DNA from: a virus
Length of the DNA stretch: 64,000 bases
Direction: 5' to 3' (one strand)
Virus record (IMG/VR): IMGVR_UViG_3300045996_001458
Location: 1-64,000 of that record
The translations under genes were made by a program, and so were the position numbers. The stretch's first letter is position 1. Each line of letters starts with the position of its first letter. The notes beneath the pieces are model-generated. The model was given only the letters and a program-made list of their open reading frames with translations, was not told where the DNA came from and did not search any database. Shown piece by piece: positions 39,128 to 46,937 of the stretch.

Positions 39128-39321
39128 GCCGGGTCCTCCGGGGTGACGACCTCGGACGACTCGTCGTGCCCGTCGGGGCAGATGTCCTTGCCCTGGAGGC
39201 GCTTCCAACCGTGCCCTCTGGCCTCACGGCGGATGTCCGGGGCGAGGGCGAGCGGGTCTCCGCCGTCGTACCAGTTGGCGCAGCTGTCGCAGAACAGGGC
39301 GCGCGTGACGACGATGCTCAT
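39124..39321 (-). CDS. Small Cys-containing protein (65 aa)
   Basis: MSIVVTRALFCDSCANWYDGG with a CDSC pair and a later CPDG, likely a small metal site. ATGA overlaps on both sides link it to the methyltransferase and the gene upstream. Function unknown. Confidence 0.6.
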   Translation of the reverse strand: MSIVVTRALFCDSCANWYDGGDPLALAPDIRREARGHGWKRLQGKDICPDGHDESSEVVTPEDPA

Positions 39322-39635
39322 TGGACACCACCGCGGGGTGCGGGGGTGGGCTCGGACCGGTCCCCACCCGACACACCGAACCGCAGATCGCGCGCAGCTT
39401 CGGCGTACTCGTCGATCCGAACCGAGTGCTCCGCCCACGTGTTGGTCGTCTCTTCGCGGGAGGCGAGCTCGCGGCCGTGAAGTTCGCGGCTGGTCAACTC
39501 CTCCAGCACCACGGAAGTGATCTGCGCTGCCAACGCGTCGATGTCGTCGTCGGCGAGCGTGACCTTGCGGTCGGTGGCGACCTTGGCCACCTCGTAGGCT
39601 GCCGCGTTCTTCAGGTTGTCGCCGAGTTGGCTCAT
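39318..39635 (-). CDS. Hypothetical helical protein (105 aa)
   Basis: MSQLGDNLKNAAAYEVAKVAT with Glu/Arg-rich helices (ELTSRELHGRELASREETTN). Resembles small phage proteins of unknown function. ATGA coupled both sides. Confidence 0.6.
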   Translation of the reverse strand: MSQLGDNLKNAAAYEVAKVATDRKVTLADDDIDALAAQITSVVLEELTSRELHGRELASREETTNTWAEHSVRIDEYAEAARDLRFGVSGGDRSEPTPAPRGGVQ

Positions 39636-40237
39636 CCCTGCTCACCTCGCAGGGAGGCGGTGTACTCGGCATCCCGACGGCGCATCTCGTCCAGCTCGTT
39701 GACGTACCTCCGCACCTGCTCCAGCAGGTGGTTCCAGATGGTGTCCAGCGGCCGGTCCGGCATCGGGTCGCCGGGGTAGACGGCCTGGAGCAGGTCGCGG
39801 ACGCACTCGTCGGCCTGGGTGGTGTCCAGGACCGGGAGGGCGGCGGCCGTGCCCGGTGGCGTCAGGCCGTTGGCCGCCAGGTAGGTGCGGATGATCTCGG
39901 GCAGAGAGCCCTCGTGCACGAAGAGCATGTGCGGGTGGTTGTACTCGTCGGGGTCGTCGCAGATGGACTCGCCGGTGACGATCCAGGGCCGAAGCCAGAT
40001 CTCCTGTTCCTCGCCCGGCGGGACGCGGCGGACCTCGGACACGAGCGGGGTGATGGTGCGGATGCCGACTAGGGGCATCTCAACCCGGACACGGGGGCCG
40101 GGGTCGTTCGGGTACATGAGGCTCGGCGGTTCGACCACGACGCCGTAGTCGTCGTCGCGGGACTGGCTGTCGAGTTGGACTCGGTCGCCGACCTTCAGTT
40201 CGGTCACGGCGTCGTCGGTGATGTGAGAGTGGTCCAC
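39632..40237 (-). CDS. Hypothetical protein (201 aa)
   Basis: GTG start (VDHSHITDDAVTELKVGD). Begins with an SH3-like segment (VGDRVQLDSQSRDDDYGVVV), then a helical half with conserved-looking EEIWLRPW and YLAANGLTPPG. Function unknown. Confidence 0.6.
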   Translation of the reverse strand: MDHSHITDDAVTELKVGDRVQLDSQSRDDDYGVVVEPPSLMYPNDPGPRVRVEMPLVGIRTITPLVSEVRRVPPGEEQEIWLRPWIVTGESICDDPDEYNHPHMLFVHEGSLPEIIRTYLAANGLTPPGTAAALPVLDTTQADECVRDLLQAVYPGDPMPDRPLDTIWNHLLEQVRRYVNELDEMRRRDAEYTASLRGEQG

Positions 40238-40239
40238 GG

Positions 40240-40380
40240 TCAGAGCCGCCTTCCGGTGTCGAGGTCGTGCGTCTGCGGGGTCCATGGCCCCACGCCCCGG
40301 TAGCGGCACAGCAGGACGTAGGCGGCTGCCGCGCTGACGGGTTCCGACGTCTCGGCGTCCGGAGAGATCAGGTCGGTCAT
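40240..40380 (-). CDS. Small protein (46 aa)
   Basis: Translated directly: MTDLISPDAETSEPVSAAAA... ending HDLDTGRRL. Ends three bases before the next gene's start region and lies immediately downstream of gene 40385. One Cys and a compact helix. Function unknown. Confidence 0.55.
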   Translation of the reverse strand: MTDLISPDAETSEPVSAAAAYVLLCRYRGVGPWTPQTHDLDTGRRL

Positions 40381-40384
40381 CGGC

Positions 40385-41266
40385 TCAGCCCTTCGGGGTG
40401 GAGTCGGGAGTGGTGTAGCCGTTGCCCTTGCAGTGGGAGCAGGCCACGACGTTCATGTCCCGCACCTGCTCCACGAGGTCGGTGACGATCCGGTCCAACT
40501 CGGCTACGGCAGCGGCCTTGGACTCGGCGTAGATCGCACGCGGCGGCCGGAGTTCGAGCCGCTTGTCCACGTGCGTGGAGACGATCTTCTCCTTGCCGCG
40601 CAGCTTCTTCCCGCTAGTCCCGTACCGGTCGCGCCACCACGTCTGCGGCTCGTCCCACGGCAGCGACAGGTGGACGGCGATCTCGGTGCCGTTGGTGTAG
40701 ACGTTCTTCACATGCGGCAGCGGACGCAACGCCTCGGCGACGTACTCCCACACGTTGTGGAGCTGACCGGGGCGCAGGTGTCCGAACGGTGCGAACAACT
40801 CGTGGCTGACGCCGTTGTACCAGCGGTACTCGGTGTGCTCGTCAAGCCCACCGCCGGTCAGGACTTGGTGGTTGCTGAAGTCGGCGGTGTGCTGCTCGCC
40901 CGGCAGGTCTTCGGCGACCCTGCGGTACAGCCGCCACGCAAGGTCTTCGTCTTCCGCGGCGAGCACGGCGTGCCGCTCGGGAGTGATGCTTGCCGGAAAC
41001 TTCTCCGACGCGGTGGCCGGGTCGGCGAGTTCGTAGCCGAGCGTGCGCGACACCGGTCGGCCCGTCCACGTGACGGTGGTCAGCTTGTGGTCCGCGGCGA
41101 TCAGCTTGCGGGCGGTGTCGATGGTGACGCGGCCGGGCTGGTCGGAGGTGAGGGTGGTGACGAGGCTCGTGTAGGTGGTCGGGATGTCGCCGAGCGGGTA
41201 GTACCAGCGGGGACCGGCGGGGGTGTCCTCGTGGACGCACCAGCGCGGGAGGAGGTCGTCGTTCAC
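40385..41266 (-). CDS. Hypothetical protein with C-terminal zinc motif (293 aa)
   Basis: GTG start (MNDDLLPRWCVHEDTPAGP). Contains many conserved-looking aromatics, VTWTGRPVSRTLGYELAD, and a C-terminal CSHCKGNGY. No family recognised; likely a metal-binding protein of the replication/early region. Confidence 0.65.
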   Translation of the reverse strand: MNDDLLPRWCVHEDTPAGPRWYYPLGDIPTTYTSLVTTLTSDQPGRVTIDTARKLIAADHKLTTVTWTGRPVSRTLGYELADPATASEKFPASITPERHAVLAAEDEDLAWRLYRRVAEDLPGEQHTADFSNHQVLTGGGLDEHTEYRWYNGVSHELFAPFGHLRPGQLHNVWEYVAEALRPLPHVKNVYTNGTEIAVHLSLPWDEPQTWWRDRYGTSGKKLRGKEKIVSTHVDKRLELRPPRAIYAESKAAAVAELDRIVTDLVEQVRDMNVVACSHCKGNGYTTPDSTPKG

Positions 41267-41613
41267 CGGCCCGCCTCCGTGGTGGTCTTCCCCTCAACCA
41301 GGGAGGAGGGGGCGGAGTCACGCTTCCGGTAGCGGGTCACGGTCTTCTCGTACGGCTCCACCACGTAAGCCGTGGCGTCCGGCTGGGGCTCTTGCTTCTC
41401 TGTCGCGCCCACCTCGGCCTCGATCGCCGCGAACGTCCCGTCGGGGAGGCTGTAGACGTTGGCCTCGCGGTAGCCCCAGCGGTTCTTCTTGACGATCCAG
41501 GTGTGGACCTGGAGGAATCCGCCGTCGAACAGGTCGTAGAGGTACTCGCCGGGGTCGACGTCAGGCATGGACGCGGTGATCGCGTCGACCAGCCGCACGG
41601 CGTCGGTGCTCAC
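41263..41613 (-). CDS. Hypothetical protein (116 aa)
   Basis: GTG start (VSTDAVRLVDAITASMP). Beta-rich with WIVKKNRWGYREANVYS. Function unknown; GTGA coupled. Confidence 0.6.
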   Translation of the reverse strand: MSTDAVRLVDAITASMPDVDPGEYLYDLFDGGFLQVHTWIVKKNRWGYREANVYSLPDGTFAAIEAEVGATEKQEPQPDATAYVVEPYEKTVTRYRKRDSAPSSLVEGKTTTEAGR

Positions 41614-41849
41614 TTCTCGGTCCCTTCGGGGCAGTCGTCGGTACGGGGGGACAACTCGCTGGCGAACTCGACGAAGGTGCCGTAGCGCTCGAAGACGGCG
41701 ACGTCCACGACGTTCCCCGACACGCGGGCAACCGTGGCCTTCTGTTTGCGGCCGAAGAGGTTGGTCCACCACACGAGGTCCCCGGGCTTGTACGGGTCGC
41801 CCTCCGGGCTCTGGTCGCCCACAAGGGCGATCTGACGAGGGTTAGTCAT
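41610..41849 (-). CDS. Small SH3-like protein (79 aa)
   Basis: Starts MTNPRQIALVGDQSPEGDPY; KPGDLVWWTNLFGRKQKATV and VVDVAVFERYG look like a small SH3 barrel. Overlaps upstream gene by 8 nt. Function unknown. Confidence 0.6.
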   Translation of the reverse strand: MTNPRQIALVGDQSPEGDPYKPGDLVWWTNLFGRKQKATVARVSGNVVDVAVFERYGTFVEFASELSPRTDDCPEGTEK

Positions 41850-42354
41850 CGGCCCCGCCACCCTCGGTGTCGGAGGAGACCGCGAGCAGCGGCTTGCAGA
41901 TCCACTCGACGTCCTCGACGACCCGGGTCACGGTGGTGGTGGGGACGGCGGCCAGAGCGACCGGGTCCGGGATCTCCTCGGCCACCTCGCGGGTGCCGGT
42001 GACGACCCGCTCACACACCTCGCCTCGGCTCGCGAGGGCGGCGAACCCGACGGGGCCGTGCTTCAGAAGCACCTTGTAGACGTCGCCGAACGCGTCCTTC
42101 ATGACCTCGAAGCCGTGCGCCAGCGCGGCACGGGCGATGGCTGCCATGGCGGCCTTGTCCTGCACGTAGAACACGTTCGAGGCGTCGAGGTAACCGGCGT
42201 GGTCGGCCAGTTCCGGGTTGGCCTCGATCATGTCGGCCAGGGCGCGGAGTCCGGCGGCCTGCCGATGGGCGAGGGTCGGCTGGGTCGCAGAGGCTGCGGT
42301 CACTTCGGGCTCCAGTTCTCGGGCGGTGGTCAGGTCGGTGCCGGTCACGGTCAT
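41842..42354 (-). CDS. Hypothetical helical protein (170 aa)
   Basis: MTVTGTDLTTARELEPEVT with ADMIEANPELADHAGYLD and a C-terminal beta/helical part (VTRVVEDVEWICKPLLAV). Function unknown. Linked by ATGA to the lipoprotein gene upstream. Confidence 0.65.
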   Translation of the reverse strand: MTVTGTDLTTARELEPEVTAASATQPTLAHRQAAGLRALADMIEANPELADHAGYLDASNVFYVQDKAAMAAIARAALAHGFEVMKDAFGDVYKVLLKHGPVGFAALASRGEVCERVVTGTREVAEEIPDPVALAAVPTTTVTRVVEDVEWICKPLLAVSSDTEGGGADD

Positions 42355-42521
42355 CCCCTCTTCTCGCAGGCGTCGTCATCCGGGGAGCACGGCCAGCACG
42401 GGTCGTCCTCCTGGCAGGGCGTCACGTGTTCGGTGACGGTGACCTCTGCGGGAGGGGTGGTGTCCTCGCATCCGGAGAGGAGGAGGACCGCGGCGAAGAC
42501 TGCGGAGAGGGGGGCCCTCAC
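42351..42521 (-). CDS. Small lipoprotein (56 aa)
   Basis: Translated directly: MRAPLSAVFAAVLLLSGC with a lipobox LLSGC after a Leu/Ala-rich signal segment, then an acidic Cys-rich tail (CQEDDPCWPCSPDDDAC). GTG start overlaps upstream gene by 4 nt and it overlaps the downstream ATG as well. A phage-encoded surface lipoprotein is a typical superinfection-exclusion arrangement; inferred. Confidence 0.7.
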   Translation of the reverse strand: MRAPLSAVFAAVLLLSGCEDTTPPAEVTVTEHVTPCQEDDPCWPCSPDDDACEKRG

Positions 42522-42733
42522 TTCGCCACTTCCTTGGCAACCTCACCGATGACGTGCCCGACGATCAGGCGGAGCATCAACACGAACGAGATGACCAGCG
42601 ACGCCTCGTACGACATCGTCGGGAGGAACTGCCACCACTCGTGGTGCAGCACGCCGACGGTGAGCATGAGCATCCACGCGCCGAGGAACACGGAGGCGGC
42701 GAGGATGGCGATCCCTGCGATGAACTTGCTCAC
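42518..42733 (-). CDS. Two-helix membrane protein (71 aa)
   Basis: GTG start (VSKFIAGIAILAASVFLG). Hydrophobic stretches at about 3-29 and 43-60 (LVISFVLMLRLIVG) predict a membrane hairpin. Directly precedes the lipoprotein gene; together they could form a small exclusion or envelope module. Confidence 0.6.
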   Translation of the reverse strand: MSKFIAGIAILAASVFLGAWMLMLTVGVLHHEWWQFLPTMSYEASLVISFVLMLRLIVGHVIGEVAKEVAK

Positions 42734-42954
42734 GACTGGCCTCCGGTGAACCGACTGTTGGCGATGGCCCTCAGGTCGCCGTACGTCAACCCGGTGCGCT
42801 CGTTGGGCGAGTAGGCGTTCGAGGTGGCGGTGATGGCGTACTCGTCGTCGGGCTGGTCGGGGAACAGTTCGAGCACGTGCCCGAGCCGCGCCCACGGGTC
42901 GTCGCCGGGGTGCGGGTGGTGGGCGGCGAAGTCCTGACGTTCGCGGTCGTTCAT
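42730..42954 (-). CDS. Hypothetical protein (74 aa)
   Basis: MNDRERQDFAAHHPHPGDDP... with WARLGHVLELFPDQP and NERTGLTYGDLRAIAN. Mixed alpha/beta. Function unknown. Confidence 0.55.
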   Translation of the reverse strand: MNDRERQDFAAHHPHPGDDPWARLGHVLELFPDQPDDEYAITATSNAYSPNERTGLTYGDLRAIANSRFTGGQS

Positions 42955-43247
42955 GCCGCACTCCCTGTCGGGTGCTCGGAGTTCCAGTCGGACAGGCGGT
43001 CCACACCGGAGTCTGGGGTGAGGTGGACGGGGTTGCCGTCGGGGTTGGCGTGCCCGGTCCAGCCGATGAGGTGCGCGTGGTACAGCACCGTGAAGTGGGT
43101 CTCGATCTCCGGCGCCATGTACGCGTGGTCGACGTAGGCCCAACCCCTGGGGGGCGGTGCGTCGCCGGAGTGGTGCAGCACCTGGCCTTCGCCGACGGAC
43201 CAGAGTGCGTCGTGGAGGTCCCGGTCGTAGTGGACATCGGTCATCAT
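42951..43247 (-). CDS. Hypothetical beta-rich protein (98 aa)
   Basis: Starts MMTDVHYDRDLHDALWSV; strands WAYVDHAYMAPEIETHFTVL and HLIGWTGHANPDGNPV. Contains several His and Asp; possibly a fragment of a metal-dependent protein. Function unknown. Confidence 0.55.
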   Translation of the reverse strand: MMTDVHYDRDLHDALWSVGEGQVLHHSGDAPPPRGWAYVDHAYMAPEIETHFTVLYHAHLIGWTGHANPDGNPVHLTPDSGVDRLSDWNSEHPTGSAA

Positions 43248-43531
43248 CGGGTCACCCACCCGTTGAGCGTCACCGTGCCGGCGGGAGTCGGACAGACCCT
43301 CCACAGGTCGGAGCCATTGACCGGCACGGTGACGATCTTCTCGTCGTGCCGCAGTTCCACCAACGTCGTGATCTGTCGGACGGTCATGTCACGACCGCCG
43401 ACCCACTGGTAGCCGCCCATCGGCTTCTTGTGAGTGGAGTCCCACGCGCCCCGCGTGGCGTTCCACTCGATCGCGTCGTCGGCGACGTGGCGGAGCATCG
43501 CCACCCGCTCGGGCGTCTTCGCGATGCTCAC
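43244..43531 (-). CDS. Hypothetical protein (95 aa)
   Basis: GTG start (MSIAKTPERVAMLRHVAD). Contains an initiation helix then beta strands ending TPAGTVTLNGWVTR. Function unknown. Confidence 0.55.
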   Translation of the reverse strand: MSIAKTPERVAMLRHVADDAIEWNATRGAWDSTHKKPMGGYQWVGGRDMTVRQITTLVELRHDEKIVTVPVNGSDLWRVCPTPAGTVTLNGWVTR

Positions 43532-43785
43532 GACGCCACCGCCGCGTCCCGGACGTCCGCCGGGAACGCGCCCAGCAGCTCGCCGAGGTAGACCTCCCGC
43601 TCGTGGACACGCCGGACCAGCGTCTCGGCCGTGTCCAACTGGCCTGGCCGCACCGACATGGGGTCACGTCGCTGCTGTAGGACCAGGACGTCCCGGTCCC
43701 GACACAACACCTCGTACTCGGTGTGCCGCTGGACCTTCTCGCTGGCGAGGAACTTGCAGACCGCGGCGACTTCGGCCGGAGTCAT
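43528..43785 (-). CDS. Helical protein (85 aa)
   Basis: MTPAEVAAVCKFLASEKVQR with long charged helices (ETLVRRVHEREVYLGELLGAF). Function unknown. Confidence 0.6.
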   Translation of the reverse strand: MTPAEVAAVCKFLASEKVQRHTEYEVLCRDRDVLVLQQRRDPMSVRPGQLDTAETLVRRVHEREVYLGELLGAFPADVRDAAVAS

Positions 43786-43967
43786 GACGACACCTGCATG
43801 TCCCGGTCGTCGGACAGGTCACCGGCGAACGACACGGCGACGTGCCGGTGGTGGTCGGGCTTCACCCACACCACGCCCCGATGTTGGCGGACAACGTCGT
43901 AGGCGGTGCCCTGGGGGGCGTCGGTGCGGTGGCGTCCGGTGATGCGGACCGAATCGTCGGTGCTCAC
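43782..43967 (-). CDS. Small protein (61 aa)
   Basis: GTG start (VSTDDSVRITGRHRTDAP). His-rich beta segment (KPDHHRHVAVSFAGDL). Function unknown. Confidence 0.55.
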   Translation of the reverse strand: MSTDDSVRITGRHRTDAPQGTAYDVVRQHRGVVWVKPDHHRHVAVSFAGDLSDDRDMQVSS

Positions 43968-44362
43968 GACCCCACCTCCGCGTCGTCCTCGTCGTCCTTG
44001 GGGATCTCGCCGGGCTCGTGCACGGTGTCGGTGTAGTCGCCGACCTCGGTCGCGCCGCCGCAGTTTCCGCACTCGAACCGGGTCTGCGCCGCCATGTCGA
44101 ACGGCATGGCCGGCATCCCTTGGTGCTCCTCGGTCGAGACGACGAGGCCGTAGAACATGTCGGTCTCGCAGGTCGCGCACTCCATGGACAGGTAGAAGGC
44201 GCCGTTCTGCCGGACGAGCGGAGACCAGTCCGCGACGTCCTTGTCGGACAACTGCCTCACGTTCGACGGGGTGTCCAACAGCACGGCCGTCCATCCACCG
44301 GCCTTATTGCGCCAGGCGATGGAGTAGCCCTTCGGGCTGATGCGGCGTTCGCTGCTCATCAC
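43964..44362 (-). CDS. Zinc-binding hypothetical protein (132 aa)
   Basis: SMECATCETDMFYG and FECGNCGG give a four-Cys zinc site in a beta-rich chain; acidic C-terminus (EIPKDDEDDAEVGS). Function unknown. Confidence 0.6.
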   Translation of the reverse strand: MMSSERRISPKGYSIAWRNKAGGWTAVLLDTPSNVRQLSDKDVADWSPLVRQNGAFYLSMECATCETDMFYGLVVSTEEHQGMPAMPFDMAAQTRFECGNCGGATEVGDYTDTVHEPGEIPKDDEDDAEVGS

Positions 44363-44784
44363 GCACCACCGAGGATGTTGCGCAGGTCGTCGATCAGTGC
44401 TTGGACTAGGCCGGTGTCGTGCGGGGCGTCGAACTCATCGAGCAAGGCCAAGGCCGCAACGACACGTTCCCCGTCGCCCGACTCCACTGCGCTCGTGCTG
44501 TTGAGCTGGTCAATCAGGTGCGCGATCGCGACCTCGTGGTCCTTGACGTCGTCGAGCATGACGAGGTCGCCGTAGTCCTCCACGGTGCCGTCAGTCCTTG
44601 CTGGGAATACGGCCGTCTCGCAGGACTTGTACCCCGCGATGACAGGGGGTAGGTCCACGGCGCTCACGGCGTAGTGCAGGCCGCCGATCTCGACATGCCA
44701 CGCCTCGCCGTGCCAGCCGGGGGCAGTGCGTGAGTGCACGAGGACATCGGCGCGGGTGTACTGGGTAGACTGTTCGGTAACCAT
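44359..44784 (-). CDS. Hypothetical protein (141 aa)
   Basis: MVTEQSTQYTRADVLVHSRT with a GGAG ribosome site; strands HVEIGGLHYAVSAVDL and a helical C-terminus (LVQALIDDLRNILGG). Function unknown. Confidence 0.6.
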   Translation of the reverse strand: MVTEQSTQYTRADVLVHSRTAPGWHGEAWHVEIGGLHYAVSAVDLPPVIAGYKSCETAVFPARTDGTVEDYGDLVMLDDVKDHEVAIAHLIDQLNSTSAVESGDGERVVAALALLDEFDAPHDTGLVQALIDDLRNILGGA

Positions 44785-44813
44785 CTGGGAGCTCCTAACT
44801 CCTCGTGTGGCCA

Positions 44814-44850
44814 GCGGTCTCTCGCGTCTTGCACGGGCGCGGGAGACCGC
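44814..44850 (-). terminator. 13-bp hairpin between operon segments
   Basis: GCGGTCTC...GAGACCGC extended by TCGCG/CGCGG (one wobble) makes a 13-bp stem with an 11-nt loop. It lies in one of the few gaps, downstream of the 35-aa gene. Likely attenuator, terminator or processing site. Confidence 0.55.
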
Positions 44851-44862
44851 GTCCTGTATGGA

Positions 44863-44970
44863 TCAGTTGTCGGTGGCGAGCAGGACCTGTTCGCGGTCCC
44901 ACTGCTCGTCGTCCAGGTCGATCGGCCCGATGGCCTCTACGTAGGCGGCGTCCATCTCGTCCTCGGTCAC
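44863..44970 (-). CDS. Acidic microprotein (35 aa)
   Basis: GTG start (VTEDEMDAAYVEAIGPIDLD) in a GTGA overlap. Short acidic helix, unknown function. Confidence 0.5.
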   Translation of the reverse strand: MTEDEMDAAYVEAIGPIDLDDEQWDREQVLLATDN

Positions 44971-45242
44971 GCCGCACGCCCCGTACGGGACCGGTCGGCG
45001 AACGCCTTGACCAAGTCCGGCCCCAGGTAGCGGGCGAGGGCACCCCCGTCGCCGGCGAGGATGTCGGCGAGGACGTCGAGTGGGATGTTCAGCGAATGGA
45101 CCTTGCCGCGGCGCATGCGCGACAGGCGCATATCGAGACGGTGGGCGTCGAGGCATGGCTGGCACGCGAGGGTTCCGGTGCGGATGTGCTGCCCGTGACC
45201 GCGCGGCGTTCCGTGCTCGATGGAGGCCATCTCGCTCATCAC
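44967..45242 (-). CDS. Small Cys/His protein with basic helix (91 aa)
   Basis: MMSEMASIEHGTPRGHGQHI, then ACQPCLDAH and a basic helix RLDMRLSRMRRGKVHS. Possibly DNA binding; ATGA overlap with the 40-aa gene upstream. Confidence 0.6.
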   Translation of the reverse strand: MMSEMASIEHGTPRGHGQHIRTGTLACQPCLDAHRLDMRLSRMRRGKVHSLNIPLDVLADILAGDGGALARYLGPDLVKAFADRSRTGRAA

Positions 45243-45361
45243 TTGCCGCCCTTCCGCTTGCGGGCCGCCTCACGGAGTACCTGCTCGACACCGCGCTCCA
45301 TGCGTTGGAGGTCGCGTTCCGAGACTTTCTTGCGGCCGAAGAGGCGTCGGAGGAGTCCCAT
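45239..45361 (-). CDS. Basic microprotein (40 aa)
   Basis: Translated directly: MGLLRRLFGRKKVSERDLQR... then a charged helix MERGVEQVLREAARKRKGGK. Amphipathic N-terminus plus a basic helix. ATGA overlaps both sides. Function unknown; nucleic-acid or membrane association possible. Confidence 0.6.
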   Translation of the reverse strand: MGLLRRLFGRKKVSERDLQRMERGVEQVLREAARKRKGGK

Positions 45362-45570
45362 CACGCCACCGCCTCGCTGTAGTTCCGGGTAGTGGTGCCG
45401 TCGTCGAGGAACCAGACGCCCGGCCTGCCCGGGACCGGGCCGATCTCGACCGAGTCCAACCGCACGCCTCTGTCCGTGCGCTCTCCGTCGACCGGGATGA
45501 AGAACTCCCAGCGGTCACCGGCGCCGACGAAGATCCCGATGTACTGGATGGCGCGCTCGCGGTCGGTCAT
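45361..45570 (-). CDS. Small beta-rich protein (69 aa)
   Basis: Starts MTDRERAIQYIGIFVGAGD; WEFFIPVDGERTDRGVRLD and WFLDDGTTTRNYS form strands. Function unknown. Confidence 0.55.
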   Translation of the reverse strand: MTDRERAIQYIGIFVGAGDRWEFFIPVDGERTDRGVRLDSVEIGPVPGRPGVWFLDDGTTTRNYSEAVA

Positions 45571-45788
45571 CACGCACCCGCCCGGAACGTCGGCGAGTCG
45601 GTCTCCATGCGCCACGCGAACATCAGCCGCACCAACGGGTCACCGGTGAGCGCGCGGGCCTGCTCGATGTCACGCCCGCCCAGAATGGAGAGCAGTCGGT
45701 CGTCGGCGGCGATCACGTTGTGGGCCTCGCGGACCCCCCCGGGGGACGCGGGGAGGTACGCGAGGAGTCTGCGGACGAGGGTGATCAC
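45570..45788 (-). CDS. Helical protein (72 aa)
   Basis: GTG start (VITLVRRLLAYLPASPGG). Amphipathic helices with ADDRLLSILGGRDIEQARAL. Function unknown. Confidence 0.55.
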   Translation of the reverse strand: MITLVRRLLAYLPASPGGVREAHNVIAADDRLLSILGGRDIEQARALTGDPLVRLMFAWRMETDSPTFRAGA

Positions 45789-46030
45789 GCCGCACCGTCC
45801 ACCGGCAGCGGCCCGTAGGGCACCACGTCGAACGTCACGCGGGTGGTGTCGGTCTCCGTGTCGTACACGGCGTGCTTCGGGGTGAACTTCTCGCCCATCG
45901 TGTTCGGGCCGACGATCATCGTCGGGAACGACCGGGCGTCGGCGTACACCACACCGGGGTAGGTGGCGGCGAACTCCTTGGCGAACTTCACTGTGGGCTC
46001 CTCGGCGGTAGGAGAGGTACGGGGGTTCAT
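45785..46030 (-). CDS. Beta-rich hypothetical protein (81 aa)
   Basis: MNPRTSPTAEEPTVKFAKEF; strands GVVYADARSFPTMIV and VTFDVVPYGPLPV. ATGA-coupled to the IS110-type gene upstream. Function unknown. Confidence 0.55.
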   Translation of the reverse strand: MNPRTSPTAEEPTVKFAKEFAATYPGVVYADARSFPTMIVGPNTMGEKFTPKHAVYDTETDTTRVTFDVVPYGPLPVDGAA

Positions 46031-46920
46031 GCGGCACTCGCCCTGTCCGGCCCGGGCGCAGGGACGTGCACATCGGTGACGCCGTGCAGTCGTCGGGCCT
46101 CGATCCACAAGTCCTTCAGCACCGTCTTGGCGATGGCACGCAGAGCGCGACCGTGCTGGTGCGCGGGCGGCAACGGGGAGCCGACTTCGGCCGGCTTGCC
46201 ACTGGGTCCGCATTGTTTGCAGGGCACGTTGTGCACCGCGTCGGCGTACTTCGCCCGCGTCTCGTCGTAAACCGTGCGGTACTTCGAACCGGACGGGGCC
46301 TTCACGCACGAGGTGGCGATGAGCCACGCCCGCTTGCGGGCCTCTTGGGACCAGTTCGACTTCTGTCCGCGCGTCCGCTTGGGCGCGGTTGAATGGCTCC
46401 CGCCAGCGTTCACCATCTGGGTTTCGAGCACATAATGGCTGGCGGGAAGTTGGGTCCCAGTGGTGCGGGCGCCTTGGGTTTCGTCGCACGAATGACCACT
46501 GGGAAGTGTGTGGTATCCGCAGTACGCCCAGAGTTCGGACACGGTGCGGGGCCGCTGGTGCAGGGTGTTCCAGTACGGGTCGCCGATCTCGCCGAGCAGG
46601 CGGGCCAACTGCTTCTCGCCGACGCCGGTGGCCTGTTTGATCCACGGACCCCACTGCGAGCGGCGCATGTGCGACTGGAGCTGCTTGATCGCCTGGTCCT
46701 CCACGGCGGCCAGCGCTTCCAGCGACAGCGCGATGCGCTTCACGTCACGGTGGTCCTCGGGGAGTCCGAGGCTGCGGCGGATGCCGTCGTCGTCCACCTC
46801 GGTTGAGGTGAGCTGACGGAACCGGTTCCCGCTGGCGACGCGCAGGGACTCAAGGTCGTCCACCTGGGACGCGAGGATCTTCAGGAGCGGGTCGAAGAGC
46901 AGACCGTTGGGGTTGTTCAC
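46027..46920 (-). CDS. IS110/Tnp_20-domain protein without RuvC domain (297 aa)
   Basis: GTG start 46920 after AAAGGAG. Residues 1-90 are helical (coiled-coil-like), then HhH-type QATGVGEKQLARLLGEIGD (96-114), SELWAYCGYH (128-137), an insertion (138-178), and GQKSNWSQEARKRAWLIATS plus YRTVYDETRAKYADAV and HGRALRAIAKTVLKDLW, aligning with the C-terminal transposase_20 domain of IS110 recombinases. The N-terminal DEDD RuvC domain of true IS110 enzymes is missing. Its leader carries five hairpins and its insertion encodes two more of the same design (see array). Confidence 0.7.
   Translation of the reverse strand: MNNPNGLLFDPLLKILASQVDDLESLRVASGNRFRQLTSTEVDDDGIRRSLGLPEDHRDVKRIALSLEALAAVEDQAIKQLQSHMRRSQWGPWIKQATGVGEKQLARLLGEIGDPYWNTLHQRPRTVSELWAYCGYHTLPSGHSCDETQGARTTGTQLPASHYVLETQMVNAGGSHSTAPKRTRGQKSNWSQEARKRAWLIATSCVKAPSGSKYRTVYDETRAKYADAVHNVPCKQCGPSGKPAEVGSPLPPAHQHGRALRAIAKTVLKDLWIEARRLHGVTDVHVPAPGPDRASAA
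46398..46504 (-). ncRNA. Two hairpin units inside the Tnp_20 gene
   Basis: Units at 46398-46447 (CCCGCCAGC/GCTGGCGGG) and 46455-46504 (CCCAGTGGT/ACCACTGGG), separated by AAGTTGGGT, each with a 30-nt loop G-N9-TGGGTTTCG-N9-TG. They coincide with the family-specific insertion of the encoded protein. Same design as the leader array. Coding strand is minus; RNA function inferred. Confidence 0.7.
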
Positions 46921-46937
46921 GGTGACTCCTTTGGTTA

